DNA of 36,870 nucleotides, taken from IMG/VR virus record IMGVR_UViG_3300044625_001023, positions 1 to 36,870 of that record; one strand, given 5' to 3'. This document shows positions 13,789 through 22,734 of this stretch, one piece after another. The notes under the pieces are model-generated. The model had not been told where the DNA came from, did no database searches, and was given only the letters and a program-made list of their open reading frames with translations. The translations under genes were made by a program, and so were the position numbers. This DNA is from a virus. Each line of letters starts with the position of its first letter. Positions within the stretch are counted from its first letter, which is position 1.

Positions 13789-15109
13789 AGACCTCGTTCC
13801 ACAACTTTACTTTCATCTTTGCCGCACGGTCTTTTGGGACTTTTGCCTTTTCTATGACCGCCCATTTTTTACCAAGCGACCATTCCTTAAACAAGTGGCG
13901 AACTCCTTCCAGGAGATAGAGGAGGGAAAGATTAAATCGTTAAGCGTTTCAATGCCACCTAGGGCAGGAAAGAGTTATATAACTAGCCTCTTTTGTGCCT
14001 GGAGCATAGGCAGAAACCCAAGTGAATCGGTGATGCGGAACACCTGCACCGCCACCCTATACTTAAAGTTCTCGTATGATGTTAGGGCAATCCTAAAAAG
14101 CGACAAGTTCCGTTCGGTCTTTGCCTACGTTTCCCTTTCGGATGATAAGAGCAATCTAAACGGATGGAACACAAGTCAAGCCAGGCAGGTTAGTTATTTC
14201 GGAGCAGGGGTAGGAGGAACAATTATTGGTTTTGGAGCAACAAAGATTGGTATAACCGATGACCTTTACCGAGGTTTGGAGGACGCACTATCAGATACGG
14301 TCAACGATAGGATAATTCAGTGGAAGGAGGCAACGCACGACTCCAGGTTCGAGAGAGGATGTGCCAGGATAGATATTGGAACGAGGTGGAGTATAAACGA
14401 TATAATAGGGAGGAACATAGAGGGAAGGATATACGATAAATCTATTATCATACCTGCCTTGGATGAAAGTGGCAACTCGTTCTGTGAGGATGTTATGACC
14501 ACTAAAGAGTATGAAGAAAAGCGAGACCGAACGGAACAAAGCATTTGGAGTGCGGAGTATATGCAAGAGCCAGTGGATATTAAAGGTCGCTTATTTAATC
14601 AAATGGTCTTCCTGGATGATGTTCCCGAACTGGAAGGCTGCATTGCTTATGTGGATGTTGCAGACCAGGGAGCGGACTATACGGCAGCGGCAGTCCTGGG
14701 GGTAAGCGGCAACGAGTTCTATGTGGTTGACTATGTTTATAATAAGAACAACACCGACATAACCCTCCCAATGGTATCCTCTATGCTTAATAAATGGGGA
14801 GTGAAATATTGCAGGGTAGAGAGCAACAGTATGGGTGCTATGTTTGCCCGACACCTGCAAAGAGAAACGCCAAACTGCCGCATCCTGCAAGTTCCTAACA
14901 CCTCCAAAAAAGAAACTCGTATCCTTATGCAATGCATTTGGTTGCAGCAGCGTGTGAAGTATCTAAACAACAGAACTCCCGAATGCCTACAATTCCTGGA
15001 GAATGTCCAGGCATACAGCAAAGAAGGAAGGAACAAGAATGATGACGCACCCGACTGCCTGGCAGGGTTGTCCGTCTTTGCTCAGGGGATGTTTAAACAT
15101 ATAGCATAG
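13763..15109 (+). CDS. terL: Terminase large subunit
   Basis: The ATPase half has Walker A SMPPRAGKS (63-71) and a Walker B-like IGITDD (162-167). The nuclease half has YVDVADQGADYTA (Asp298, with Asp301), RVESN (Glu353) and NDDAPDCLAGL (about 426-435), the three acidic clusters of the RNase H-type terminase nuclease. 448 residues is normal. The motor cuts concatemeric DNA and pumps it into the prohead through the portal. The ATG lies inside the small-subunit gene. Confidence 0.93.
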   Translation: MQDSQLTSKDLVPQLYFHLCRTVFWDFCLFYDRPFFTKRPFLKQVANSFQEIEEGKIKSLSVSMPPRAGKSYITSLFCAWSIGRNPSESVMRNTCTATLYLKFSYDVRAILKSDKFRSVFAYVSLSDDKSNLNGWNTSQARQVSYFGAGVGGTIIGFGATKIGITDDLYRGLEDALSDTVNDRIIQWKEATHDSRFERGCARIDIGTRWSINDIIGRNIEGRIYDKSIIIPALDESGNSFCEDVMTTKEYEEKRDRTEQSIWSAEYMQEPVDIKGRLFNQMVFLDDVPELEGCIAYVDVADQGADYTAAAVLGVSGNEFYVVDYVYNKNNTDITLPMVSSMLNKWGVKYCRVESNSMGAMFARHLQRETPNCRILQVPNTSKKETRILMQCIWLQQRVKYLNNRTPECLQFLENVQAYSKEGRNKNDDAPDCLAGLSVFAQGMFKHIA

Positions 15110-15121
15110 CGACCCCCCTTT

Positions 15122-15148
15122 TTTGTATTTATATTTTGTTTAACTTTG
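15122..15148 (+). promoter_or_regulatory. Possible promoter before the portal gene
   Basis: An exact TAnnTTTG box, TAACTTTG (15141-15148), lies 17 bp before the portal ATG. The nearest upstream TTTG (15122-15125) leaves only a 15 bp spacer, shorter than the usual 17-23, so confidence is moderate. Confidence 0.45.
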
Positions 15149-15165
15149 GCAAAACTATACTTTAA

Positions 15166-16374
15166 ATGGCGTTTGAATATCTTAACACCTTCCTTAACTC
15201 CTTCCGAAATCAAGGGAGATACAGCGAGATTATAAACAGAATGTTGCCACCTGCGGTTCAGTTGTGGGGTAAAAAGGAGGCGGTGTGGGTAGATACAGCA
15301 GACGCCTGGAGGCTATATGTTGATATTCCCGAATTGAGAGCGGTAATCAATAAGCGTGCGACAATGATGGCAGCCAACGAACCCAAACTTTATAATGCAA
15401 AAGGGGAGCAGGTAGAGAGCCACTGGTTGCTTGATATGATAAAGACCCCCAACGCAGTCCAAAGTTGGAGCGACGTGGTTTATGCTATAAGCGTCCAGGA
15501 TGCGTTATACTCAAATGTTATTTGCTATTGCCCGAAAAGGATACTTAACGTTCGCAATCTTTTTATTCCCCTTCCTGCCAATAAGGTAGAAATTAATCTA
15601 ACTGGCAAGAAGTTAAAGCAGATGGATAAAGAGAACTTAATCGACTATTTCTCTTTTACTTATGATGATGACAGCAAAGAAAGGATTGAGTGGCAGGATG
15701 CGGTATATTTAACTACCGCTGATGGTATGAATATCGTAAAGCCAATTAGCCGCATAGATAGTTTGAAGTATCCATTATCAAACATCCAGGCAGGGTATAA
15801 AAAAAGGAACGTTCTCCTGGAGAATATTGGAGCGATTGGGATACTTTCCGCTCAACAAAACGATATGGGTGGTGCTATCCCTATGACGCCCGAAGAAAGG
15901 GAGCAGATTAGAAAAGATTGGTACCGCAGGGGTAAAGATGAATTGATTATAACAGAGGCGAATGTATCGTGGCAGCCTATGAGTTTCCCTACCAGGGACT
16001 TAATGCTATTTGAAGAACTAACAGCCGACAAGATTGCGATTATAGACGCCTACGGATTGAGCGTGAACCTTTTTTCAAGCGATAAAGGAGCAACGTTTAC
16101 TAATGTTAGAGATAGCGTTAGGATGGTTTATACTGATACTATCATTCCCGAAACGCAGCAGGTATACAACTCTATAATTAGTCAACTAGGACTGGAGCAG
16201 GAGGGGTACTATTTAGAGGCTTGTTTCGATCACTTACCAGTGCTGCAAAAAGACCAAAAGGAGCAGAGCGAAGTAAGAAGGACTAACGCTGAAACACTCC
16301 GAATTTTAACGGAGGCAGGGATAACCTTACGAGACGAAGAGAGAGAGAGATTGTTAAATTTAAATGATTATTAA
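15166..16374 (+). CDS. HK97-type portal protein
   Basis: The 402 residues have the HK97-family portal layout: DIPELRAVINKRATMMAANE near residue 45-65, LLDMIKTPNAVQSWSDVVYA, YCPKRILNVRNLFIPLPANK, then the clip/stem area and the C-terminal TADKIAIIDAYGLSVNLFSS and SIISQLGLEQEG segments. The portal forms the dodecameric vertex ring for packaging and neck attachment. Gene order (terminase before, protease after) agrees. Confidence 0.9.
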   Translation: MAFEYLNTFLNSFRNQGRYSEIINRMLPPAVQLWGKKEAVWVDTADAWRLYVDIPELRAVINKRATMMAANEPKLYNAKGEQVESHWLLDMIKTPNAVQSWSDVVYAISVQDALYSNVICYCPKRILNVRNLFIPLPANKVEINLTGKKLKQMDKENLIDYFSFTYDDDSKERIEWQDAVYLTTADGMNIVKPISRIDSLKYPLSNIQAGYKKRNVLLENIGAIGILSAQQNDMGGAIPMTPEEREQIRKDWYRRGKDELIITEANVSWQPMSFPTRDLMLFEELTADKIAIIDAYGLSVNLFSSDKGATFTNVRDSVRMVYTDTIIPETQQVYNSIISQLGLEQEGYYLEACFDHLPVLQKDQKEQSEVRRTNAETLRILTEAGITLRDEERERLLNLNDY

Positions 16375-17299
16375 AATGCCAAGAATGCCAAGACCAAGAC
16401 CCGACGAACCCGAAAGAAGGTTCAATTTTAGGTGCCAGGAAGACGAAAATATGATTGAACTATACGATAACGATGATGTGCGTATACGCAAGGAATGTCA
16501 GTTGATTTGGGATAACTATGAGAAGGCGGAGGAGCAGGAAGTGGAGGTAAAAACTGCATCCATATACAGCACCAAAAGTTCGGGAGAGATTAAAGATATT
16601 GATAACAATAAAAGAGAAATCGCAATCTATTTATCAAAGTTTGACAACCTTGATTCAGATAACGATATTATCCAAAAAGGAGCGTTTAAAAAGTCTTTGA
16701 ATGAACGAGGTCCTGGCAGCCAGGGAAACAGAAAAATTCAGTTCCTACGGCACCACGATTGGACTAAACAAATCGGAGTCTTTACCAAGTTGGAGGAGGA
16801 TGAAAGCGGATTGTTTGCAGTTGGAAAGTTGGGAACTTCATCCCTGGGTGAAGATGCCTGGAGAGACTATAACGAGGGCATCATTAGAGAGCATTCTATT
16901 GGTTACCAACTACTTACAGATAAGGTTAAGTTCGTAAAAGATGAAAGCATAAAAGGAGGAGGTTATAATCTTATCCAGGAGGTGGTTCTTTTTGAGGGTT
17001 CCGCTGTAACTTTTGGGTCAAATGATTTGACCAACGTTGTGGGAGTTGTAAAAGGGCAGAACAAAACCAAGTATATAGACGATGTTTCGGAGGAGTTGGT
17101 TCGAGTTATCGGAGCATTATCCAAAGGTCAAGGTAGCGACGAACGCCTTTATAGTTTAGAAATGAGAGCCAAATATTTAACCGCTCAACTAAAGTCACTG
17201 TCCGATATGCAGCCAGGTATTATACCTACTGCCCTGGAGGAGCAGCCGATTGAAAAGGGGTTTGATTGGGCAACCGTTATAAGTAAAATAAATGTTTAA
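16364..17299 (+). CDS. HK97-type prohead protease (S78)
   Basis: Core at about 75-235: REIAIYLSKFDNLDSDNDII, IQFLRHHDW with the catalytic His (131), and REHSIGYQ with the nucleophile Ser178, as in HK97 prohead proteases that trim the scaffold or capsid N-terminus. It is longer than the minimal family by about 65 N-terminal residues that are Pro/Arg rich at first (MPRMPRPRPDEPERR). ATG 16364 overlaps the portal gene; ATG 16376 is an equally good start. Confidence 0.88.
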   Translation: MIIKMPRMPRPRPDEPERRFNFRCQEDENMIELYDNDDVRIRKECQLIWDNYEKAEEQEVEVKTASIYSTKSSGEIKDIDNNKREIAIYLSKFDNLDSDNDIIQKGAFKKSLNERGPGSQGNRKIQFLRHHDWTKQIGVFTKLEEDESGLFAVGKLGTSSLGEDAWRDYNEGIIREHSIGYQLLTDKVKFVKDESIKGGGYNLIQEVVLFEGSAVTFGSNDLTNVVGVVKGQNKTKYIDDVSEELVRVIGALSKGQGSDERLYSLEMRAKYLTAQLKSLSDMQPGIIPTALEEQPIEKGFDWATVISKINV

Positions 17300-17316
17300 T
17301 TTTTAAAAAGGAAAAA

Positions 17317-18519
17317 ATGGAAAATCCTAATTTAACGCCAGACCAAGTGGTTGAAAAAATCAACACTATGTTTGGAGACGCCATTGAAAAAGCGGCAACA
17401 AAAGAAGACTTGACGAAGTTGTCAAGCGAAGTAGCAGAATTAAAATCTTTGGAGATTAAGAGTTCAGAAATCGAGAAAGCGGTAGCCAAAATGGAGGGTG
17501 CACTTGAGGCGATGAAAGAAAGTGCAAAGTTCCAAAAGGAAGTAAAGTTAGGTTCTGTTGGGGAGCAAGTAGTTAAAGGATACAGTTCTAAATTGGACGT
17601 TATCAAAGGAGGGCATAACCTAGATTTAGAGGTTAAGAATACAACGATAATTGACGATTATACTGGAACTCGTGCCTTGACAGAACTTGAGCCAGGAGTA
17701 AATGGAATCGCTCGTCAAGTACCTTTGATTCAGAACTTGGTATCCAGGGGAACAACATCCTCAAAATTCGTTACATACATCCAACAAACTTTGGCATCTA
17801 CTGCCTCTTGGATTGGGGAAGGTACCGCAAAATTACAGGGAGATTTGAAGTATGCAGAGGTAACCAAAGAGGTTAAAAAAGTAGCAGGTTTGATTAAAGT
17901 ATCAAAAGAGATGTTGGACGATTTAGATTTTGTTCGTTCAGAAATCAACAGCGACTTGATGGAAACTATTACAGACCAAATCGAAAACAACGTTCTTAAC
18001 GGAACTGGTGTTGGTGCTAACTTGGAAGGTATCCTAGTGAATGCCACAACTTTTGCCGCTGGTGGTTTTGCTGCATCAGTAGTTGACGCAAATATTGCTG
18101 ACGTTCTTCGTTGTGCTATTGCCCAGGCTGAAACAAATAAATTTATGCCAACGCACATAGTTTTGCATCCAAGAGACGTAGCAAAAATTCACTTAACTAA
18201 AACCGCACAAGGCGAGTACACGTATGGAGCATTCGTTGTGAATCCATTAACTGGTCAACCTCAATTGATGAGCCTTACAGTGATCCCTACAACGTGGATG
18301 GCAGAGGGCACATTCCTTGTTGGCGATATGAAACGAGATAACTTGAAGTTCCGTGAAAATATGAACATTTCAGTTGGATACGTTAACGATGATTTCCAAA
18401 AGAACTTTGTATCCATCCTTTGTGAGGCGAGATTAGTTAACTATATCAAAGCAAACGATTTTGGTGCATTCATCAAAGGAAATATTGCTACGGCGATTGC
18501 GGCTATTGATAAACCTTAA
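17317..18519 (+). CDS. Major capsid protein (HK97 fold)
   Basis: The first 100 residues are helical and charged (delta-domain-like, probably removed by the protease). The body has HK97-fold signs: GTRALTELEPGVNGIARQVP, SRGTTSSKFVTYIQQTLAST, VAGLIKVSKEMLDD, the E-loop/P-domain style VLNGTGVGANLEGIL, and THIVLHPRDVAKI. 400 residues is normal for the family. Codons look more biased to frequent forms than in neighbouring genes, as expected for a highly made protein. Confidence 0.92.
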   Translation: MENPNLTPDQVVEKINTMFGDAIEKAATKEDLTKLSSEVAELKSLEIKSSEIEKAVAKMEGALEAMKESAKFQKEVKLGSVGEQVVKGYSSKLDVIKGGHNLDLEVKNTTIIDDYTGTRALTELEPGVNGIARQVPLIQNLVSRGTTSSKFVTYIQQTLASTASWIGEGTAKLQGDLKYAEVTKEVKKVAGLIKVSKEMLDDLDFVRSEINSDLMETITDQIENNVLNGTGVGANLEGILVNATTFAAGGFAASVVDANIADVLRCAIAQAETNKFMPTHIVLHPRDVAKIHLTKTAQGEYTYGAFVVNPLTGQPQLMSLTVIPTTWMAEGTFLVGDMKRDNLKFRENMNISVGYVNDDFQKNFVSILCEARLVNYIKANDFGAFIKGNIATAIAAIDKP

Positions 18520-18530
18520 TCAAACGCAAA

Positions 18531-18752
18531 ATGGAAAAACGAGCACTTAAAAATAAAAAGCAAAAGGAAGGTAGCAGCCTGGAGGCTAACGCCTCTACTC
18601 CAACGGTATCTTTTGAAGTTGAGCCAGGGACAAGCGTTATGTTTGTTTCTAATGGTAAGTTTCATACGATGCCAGAGGGAGCGGAGTTTGAGGTTTCAAG
18701 CGAGGACGCACTTGTTTTGTTGACAAAAGGATACGGAGAGATAAAAAAGTAA
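18531..18752 (+). CDS. Small head protein (73 aa), possible decoration or neck accessory
   Basis: A basic, Lys-rich N-terminus is followed by a beta-rich region VSFEVEPGTSVMFVSNGKFH and a short helix. It lies between capsid and neck genes, where head accessory proteins occur. No family recognised. Confidence 0.65.
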   Translation: MEKRALKNKKQKEGSSLEANASTPTVSFEVEPGTSVMFVSNGKFHTMPEGAEFEVSSEDALVLLTKGYGEIKK

Positions 18753-18755
18753 AAG

Positions 18756-20060
18756 ATGATAGTTAGCATTCCCGACTTTACTGGCAAATATGCATTAAGC
18801 AAAGGTATATACGATAACGCTAAACTGCAGGACTATATTGATAGATACGAACCCCGATACTTGAAGGAGTTGTTGGGAGTTTCTCTATACAATGAGTTTA
18901 TGAATGATTTGATTGCAGGGGTGCCGCAAAGTCCGAATTATGAGAAAATATTTTACCCATTAAGCGAGGATTATAATATGTATTTTTATTCCTGGCAGAC
19001 ATATAATTCGGTAAATACTATCATAGATTCGGAAGGTATAAAGGAAATGTTAAAAGGATTTATTTACTTTGAGTATGCCAAAGACCTATACAACCAAATG
19101 ACTCCCTATGGGATGGTTAAACCGATGGCTGAAAATAGCGAGGTTACCAATACTTTGTTCTCTTTAATGTATACAAGATACAACGAGGCGGTTAGAACTT
19201 TTACCGCTATCCAAGAGTATATAACGGTAAACTCTAACGCAGCAACGGGACAAATCATTTCGTTAGGGATCACCAACCAGGGAGAAGGATACAGCACCCA
19301 ACTAAACCAAACTTTATCCTATGCAACGCAGCAGGTAACTGACGGAGGACTAGGCGTAGTTAGCGTTCAACTTCCAGGCAGCAACTATTCGTTGGCTGCA
19401 TCCAATGTAGCATTGAGCGGAGGGGTAGGAGCAGGAGCAACGGTTGATTATGTTGGGGATGGAGCAGGGGGAGTAGTTTCCGTTACGATAGTAGAGAGAG
19501 GGAGCGGTTATAATATTGGGGATACTTTATACATCCAAGATGGCGATTTAAACGCAGAACTTTATGTAGATGATTGGTTTTACACCACGGAGTACATAAG
19601 TGAAGTAACTGGAGATGGAGCAGTAGCCAATGTTGAGACCGATGGAGTTGGAACTATTGATGGTCAGTTCTTGAGCGTTCCTGGGACTGGGTATAGCGAT
19701 GGAGAATACGGCGTTACTGGAGGTTTTGGACTTGGTGCCTTGTTTGCTATAACAGTTGACCCATTAGACCCCTCACAAGCAGTATTTACCCTTGAATTAG
19801 TTGAGGGAGGGTTAGGATACGAGGCAGGGGATGTGCTATACCTCCAGGGAGGAAATGTTGACGCAGAGATAACGGTTACATCCGTTACTTTGGGAAAAAT
19901 ACAGAGCCTATTCCTGGCAGATAAGGGAGCGAACTACAAAGTTGGGGATGTGCTTACCGTTCCTCTTGGGGATGGAACAGCACAGTTAACGGTTGAGGAT
20001 ATAGGAAAAGGATACGATAACTTTAAGGGAGTAAGAAAACTCTATAACTATTGGTTATGA
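18756..20060 (+). CDS. Head-tail connector-like protein with a large repeat insertion
   Basis: The N-terminal 160 residues (SIPDFTGKYALSKGIYDNAK, YLKELLGVSLYNEF, FIYFEYAKDLYNQM) look like the helical adaptor proteins of Bacteroidota phages. The last 20 residues (NFKGVRKLYNYWL) look like the end of the same fold. Between them, residues about 162-418 hold at least four copies of a beta repeat with the pattern GxGYxxGDxLxxxxG (for example ERGSGYNIGDTLYIQDGD and EGGLGYEAGDVLYLQGGN). These resemble GY-rich repeats of phage surface proteins. The insertion would project from the neck and might bind host surface or mucus glycans; this is inference. Confidence 0.7.
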   Translation: MIVSIPDFTGKYALSKGIYDNAKLQDYIDRYEPRYLKELLGVSLYNEFMNDLIAGVPQSPNYEKIFYPLSEDYNMYFYSWQTYNSVNTIIDSEGIKEMLKGFIYFEYAKDLYNQMTPYGMVKPMAENSEVTNTLFSLMYTRYNEAVRTFTAIQEYITVNSNAATGQIISLGITNQGEGYSTQLNQTLSYATQQVTDGGLGVVSVQLPGSNYSLAASNVALSGGVGAGATVDYVGDGAGGVVSVTIVERGSGYNIGDTLYIQDGDLNAELYVDDWFYTTEYISEVTGDGAVANVETDGVGTIDGQFLSVPGTGYSDGEYGVTGGFGLGALFAITVDPLDPSQAVFTLELVEGGLGYEAGDVLYLQGGNVDAEITVTSVTLGKIQSLFLADKGANYKVGDVLTVPLGDGTAQLTVEDIGKGYDNFKGVRKLYNYWL

Positions 20061-20722
20061 TAAAGGATATTTCAAGGCATATTGGAGATTTAGTAACGCA
20101 GATAGACAACACTATCCAGGGACAGTTTGTACCTATGGAGGGAGTTACAGAAACCTGCCGAACTAAATACGCCAGGAGCGGCAAGTCCGTAAAAGATGCT
20201 GACGATATTGAGCATATTATAACAGAGGTGGAGGTTGACAACTATATCAAAGCAGGAGAGGTAACTGGATTGATATACCTACCGCAACCCTACTATATTA
20301 GTGGGACAAGGTTGGCAGCCAACAGAGAGTGGACTATTGCTGAAAGCGACCTAATGAAAAAAACGCCTTTAATCTGGCTTCTTCACGATATTAGATACTT
20401 TCAATATGGGAGGGAATCAGTTTATGATTGGGAAAGCGAATTGCGTATTTTCTTCCTGGATGAAACAGATATATTAGACTACTATACAGCCGACCACATT
20501 TCAAATGTTGTAGAGCCGATGGCAGAACTATGTAGATTATTCATTGAAACCGTAAACAAAAATAGAGGATACAAAACGATTGATACCTACGAGATAACAA
20601 ACTTTACTCGTTTCGGAGTAGAGGAGCAAAGCGGTATGGTTCGCAATATCCTGGACGCTAATTTAAGTGGCGTGGAATTGAGCATTACGCTCACAAAATA
20701 TAAAGAAAATTGTAAATGTTAA
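20057..20722 (+). CDS. Neck/head-closure-like protein (221 aa)
   Basis: ATG 20057 overlaps the connector stop (ATGA); a TTG six bases earlier in frame is less likely. Contains RKTPLIWLLHDIRYFQYG-like TPLIWLLHDIRYFQYG in the middle and a C-terminal VELSITLTKYKENC. Position between connector and tail tube fits a head-closure or tail-terminator protein. No family named with certainty. Confidence 0.65.
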   Translation: MIKDISRHIGDLVTQIDNTIQGQFVPMEGVTETCRTKYARSGKSVKDADDIEHIITEVEVDNYIKAGEVTGLIYLPQPYYISGTRLAANREWTIAESDLMKKTPLIWLLHDIRYFQYGRESVYDWESELRIFFLDETDILDYYTADHISNVVEPMAELCRLFIETVNKNRGYKTIDTYEITNFTRFGVEEQSGMVRNILDANLSGVELSITLTKYKENCKC

Positions 20723-20743
20723 ACTGTTTAAAAAATAGAAAAA

Positions 20744-21640
20744 ATGGCAGGATGTAATTGTAATGTTGGTTTATCCAACACGGGCAGACCAGGGTGTGTG
20801 CCTATCCAAAGCGTAACGGCATCTTTGATAATGGTGCCCTTAAGAGATAACGCAGGAGTGTTGAACGGTATTGATTTAACCGCTCCACTTCCAGTTTGGA
20901 ATGATTTAGTAAATGAATTGGATGCCTCAAAGAGATGGTTCCCACTTCCTTTGTTTGAGAACGTAGAACTAGCGAAAGCAGATTCACAATTTGAGGAGGC
21001 TAACAGCGGAAGGATGGCGTTTTTACGTCAAGGTAAGCGTTCTTTTGCAGGGGAGTTATGGGGAGAAGACTCTACTCCGACCTTATTAGGTAAACTCCAG
21101 GCAGGAAGATGTGTAGGTTTTGGTATCTATGTAGTGGATGTAACTGGAAACTTAATTGGTTCAAAAGTTGGTAACTTCCTTTATCCTATCCCAGTGGATG
21201 CACAGTCTTGGGACCCGAAGTTTATGTTCGCAACTGATTCAACTGTTCAGAAAATTATGTTAGGTTTTGACTTTGATAGATTATTTGACGAGTCAACTAT
21301 GTATATGATTACGGCAGGTGAGGCAGGAGTTGATTTCAATTCTTTGAGCGGACTAATCGATGTTAACTTGGTGATCACTGGTTCATCTTTAGGTGCAAGT
21401 ATCGACTTTAGTGCTACTTTTGATTATGGAACTGCACTTAACCCTATCCTTTTCAGTGGTGCGGTTTTGGCTGACTTCCAATTAGAAAGTGTAACTAACG
21501 GAGTTGAGGTTATAACCTCCGTAACTGAAACATCAACTGGAAACTACCAACTTGCGTTCGGTTTTGTAGCAGGAGAGAACTATACTTTAACTCTTTTAAA
21601 GGATGGTTTTAGTGGCGTAGTATCATTTGTTGGAGTATAA
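20744..21640 (+). CDS. Major tail tube protein
   Basis: Its position before the chaperone and tape-measure genes and its size (298 aa) suit the tail tube. The N-terminal ~190 residues carry segments such as PLFENVELAKADSQFEE and RSFAGELWGEDSTPTLLGKL. The C-terminal ~100 residues form a second beta domain with ASIDFSATFDYGT and YTLTLLKDGFSGVVSFVGV, probably an Ig-like domain exposed on the tail surface. The Cys-rich start MAGCNCNVGLSNTGRPGCVP (Cys at 4, 6, 18) is unusual. Confidence 0.7.
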   Translation: MAGCNCNVGLSNTGRPGCVPIQSVTASLIMVPLRDNAGVLNGIDLTAPLPVWNDLVNELDASKRWFPLPLFENVELAKADSQFEEANSGRMAFLRQGKRSFAGELWGEDSTPTLLGKLQAGRCVGFGIYVVDVTGNLIGSKVGNFLYPIPVDAQSWDPKFMFATDSTVQKIMLGFDFDRLFDESTMYMITAGEAGVDFNSLSGLIDVNLVITGSSLGASIDFSATFDYGTALNPILFSGAVLADFQLESVTNGVEVITSVTETSTGNYQLAFGFVAGENYTLTLLKDGFSGVVSFVGV

Positions 21641-21650
21641 TCCTGGAGTT

Positions 21651-21992
21651 ATGGCAGCAAGAGAGATACCATTTACAGACCAAAGTATGCGTAAATTCTC
21701 CTCCATAAAGGAGGCGTTTAAAACGTTTGAATTGAGCGTACCAAAAAGAAGGATTGTGGCATTATTCCAGTCTGCAAACTCGGTGAAGTTCGGGAGCGTT
21801 AGTGTGAATGCACTTTGGTTCTCCAACTTGGATGCGGAGACAAAAAAGAAATTCGCAGAAAGTTTGTCGAAAGGAAACAGCAAAAAAGCGAAAGAGTGGG
21901 AGGCTGCGTATGTATCCTGGAGGGATAAATACAACGTCAAAACGCCAGTTCGAAAATCCGCAAATACGGTAACAAAAGAGGAGAGCGTTTAA
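21651..21992 (+). CDS. Possible tail assembly chaperone (113 aa)
   Basis: The frame opens with a TTG at 21627 inside the tail tube gene, but ATG 21651, 11 bp after that gene, is preferred (MAAREIPFTDQSMRKFSSIK). The C-terminal half is basic and helical (KEWEAAYVSWRDKYNVK). Located directly after the tail tube as chaperones are. I find no frameshifted extension, since a terminator follows. Confidence 0.55.
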   Translation: MAAREIPFTDQSMRKFSSIKEAFKTFELSVPKRRIVALFQSANSVKFGSVSVNALWFSNLDAETKKKFAESLSKGNSKKAKEWEAAYVSWRDKYNVKTPVRKSANTVTKEESV

Positions 21993-22011
21993 CGTTTTTC
22001 TTATCAAACAA

Positions 22012-22043
22012 AGAGGGGTGAGCGAAAGTTTACCCCTTTTTTT
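22012..22043 (+). terminator. Rho-independent terminator after the head/tail-tube operon
   Basis: AGGGGT (22014-22019) pairs with ACCCCT (22032-22037), with further A/T pairs around it, followed by seven T. Separates the head and tail-tube genes from the tail-completion and tape-measure genes. Confidence 0.8.
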
Positions 22044-22068
22044 ATGCAAAAAACAGCAACGCTACAAC

Positions 22069-22164
22069 CCTTACTGGGTGGGCAAAACACGGTACGTCAA
22101 GTAAATGATATAAGATATGTGAAAGGTAAAAAGACGCTATAAACGCCTTATTTAACCTAATACG
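22069..22164 (+). repeat. Intergenic repeat, copy B
   Basis: CCTTACTGGGTGGGC (22069-22083), AAAACACGGTACGT (22084-22097), GACGCTATAAACGCC (22133-22147), CCTAATACG (22156-22164). Same blocks as copies A and C. In copy A the first block is the exact reverse complement (GCCCACCCAGTAAGG) while the following AAAACACGGT block keeps its direction. Fills most of the gene-free stretch 21993-22271. Confidence 0.65.
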
Positions 22165-22259
22165 TTGGATTTAAAAAATAAGAAATAAACAGTTTTTTGA
22201 TTAGATTTTAAGCGTTTTTACTTTTTTTATTCGATGCAAAAAATGTATTTTATCCTTTG

Positions 22260-22267
22260 TAACTTTG
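22260..22267 (+). promoter_or_regulatory. Possible -7 box directly before the tail-completion gene
   Basis: TAACTTTG (22260-22267) is an exact TAnnTTTG but lies only four bases before the ATG at 22272. Transcription would start at or just beyond the start codon, giving a leaderless message. No clear TTTG lies 17-23 bp upstream. Confidence 0.3.
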
Positions 22268-22271
22268 GGGT

Positions 22272-22730
22272 ATGGATGCCTTAAAACAGATATTAAACAG
22301 ATTTCAATACTCCATTTCACAAAGAGCAATCTTTTTGGAAATAATGAGAAAACCGCAGATGCGGAAGTGGATAATTGAGCAGTTGATACAAAAGGAGCAG
22401 TTACAAAAAGGTCGTGACGAGGACGGAGACATCATTGGTTACTACTCCGAACTTACCGAAAAAATCAATCCTAGGAAAGCAGCAGGTACACCATATACGC
22501 TCAAAGATACGGGACAGTTTTATAAAAGTATGTATATTCGTGTGAATTCTGAATATATAGAAATAGACGCCGACCCCATAAAGGTAGGTGACGATGGAGA
22601 AAGAACTAATTTATTTTGGAAATATGGTGAAGGCATTATTGGACTTACAGAACAAAGTAGGCAAAAACTTATTAACAAGACTACGCAGGAGGCAAAGATT
22701 ATACTCCAGCGGTTACTACTTGGACCTTGA
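22272..22730 (+). CDS. Tail-completion-like protein (152 aa)
   Basis: Contains TPYTLKDTGQFYKSMYIRVN, a DTG-x-FYxS pattern seen in HK97 gp10-like/tail-completion proteins, and a charged helical end. It lies after the tail tube block and before the tape-measure gene. The whole gene lacks CCWGG, unlike most of the genome. Confidence 0.55.
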   Translation: MDALKQILNRFQYSISQRAIFLEIMRKPQMRKWIIEQLIQKEQLQKGRDEDGDIIGYYSELTEKINPRKAAGTPYTLKDTGQFYKSMYIRVNSEYIEIDADPIKVGDDGERTNLFWKYGEGIIGLTEQSRQKLINKTTQEAKIILQRLLLGP

Positions 22731-22734
22731 TGAA

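Noticed and set aside
21651-22043. Programmed frameshift in the tail assembly chaperone gene
   Set aside because: A terminator and a 280 bp gene-free stretch follow; there is no second frame to shift into.
22084-22175. Integron attC-like site in repeat B (a TTTAAC and a GTTGGAT near the end)
   Set aside because: The two core boxes are almost next to each other instead of at the far ends of a palindrome, and no integron integrase or cassette is present.
22588-22734. Upstream extension of the gene at 22735 to an ATG at 22588
   Set aside because: It would overlap the upstream gene by over 140 bp, while the other coupled overlaps here are 1 to about 32 bp; ATG 22735 directly after that gene is better.
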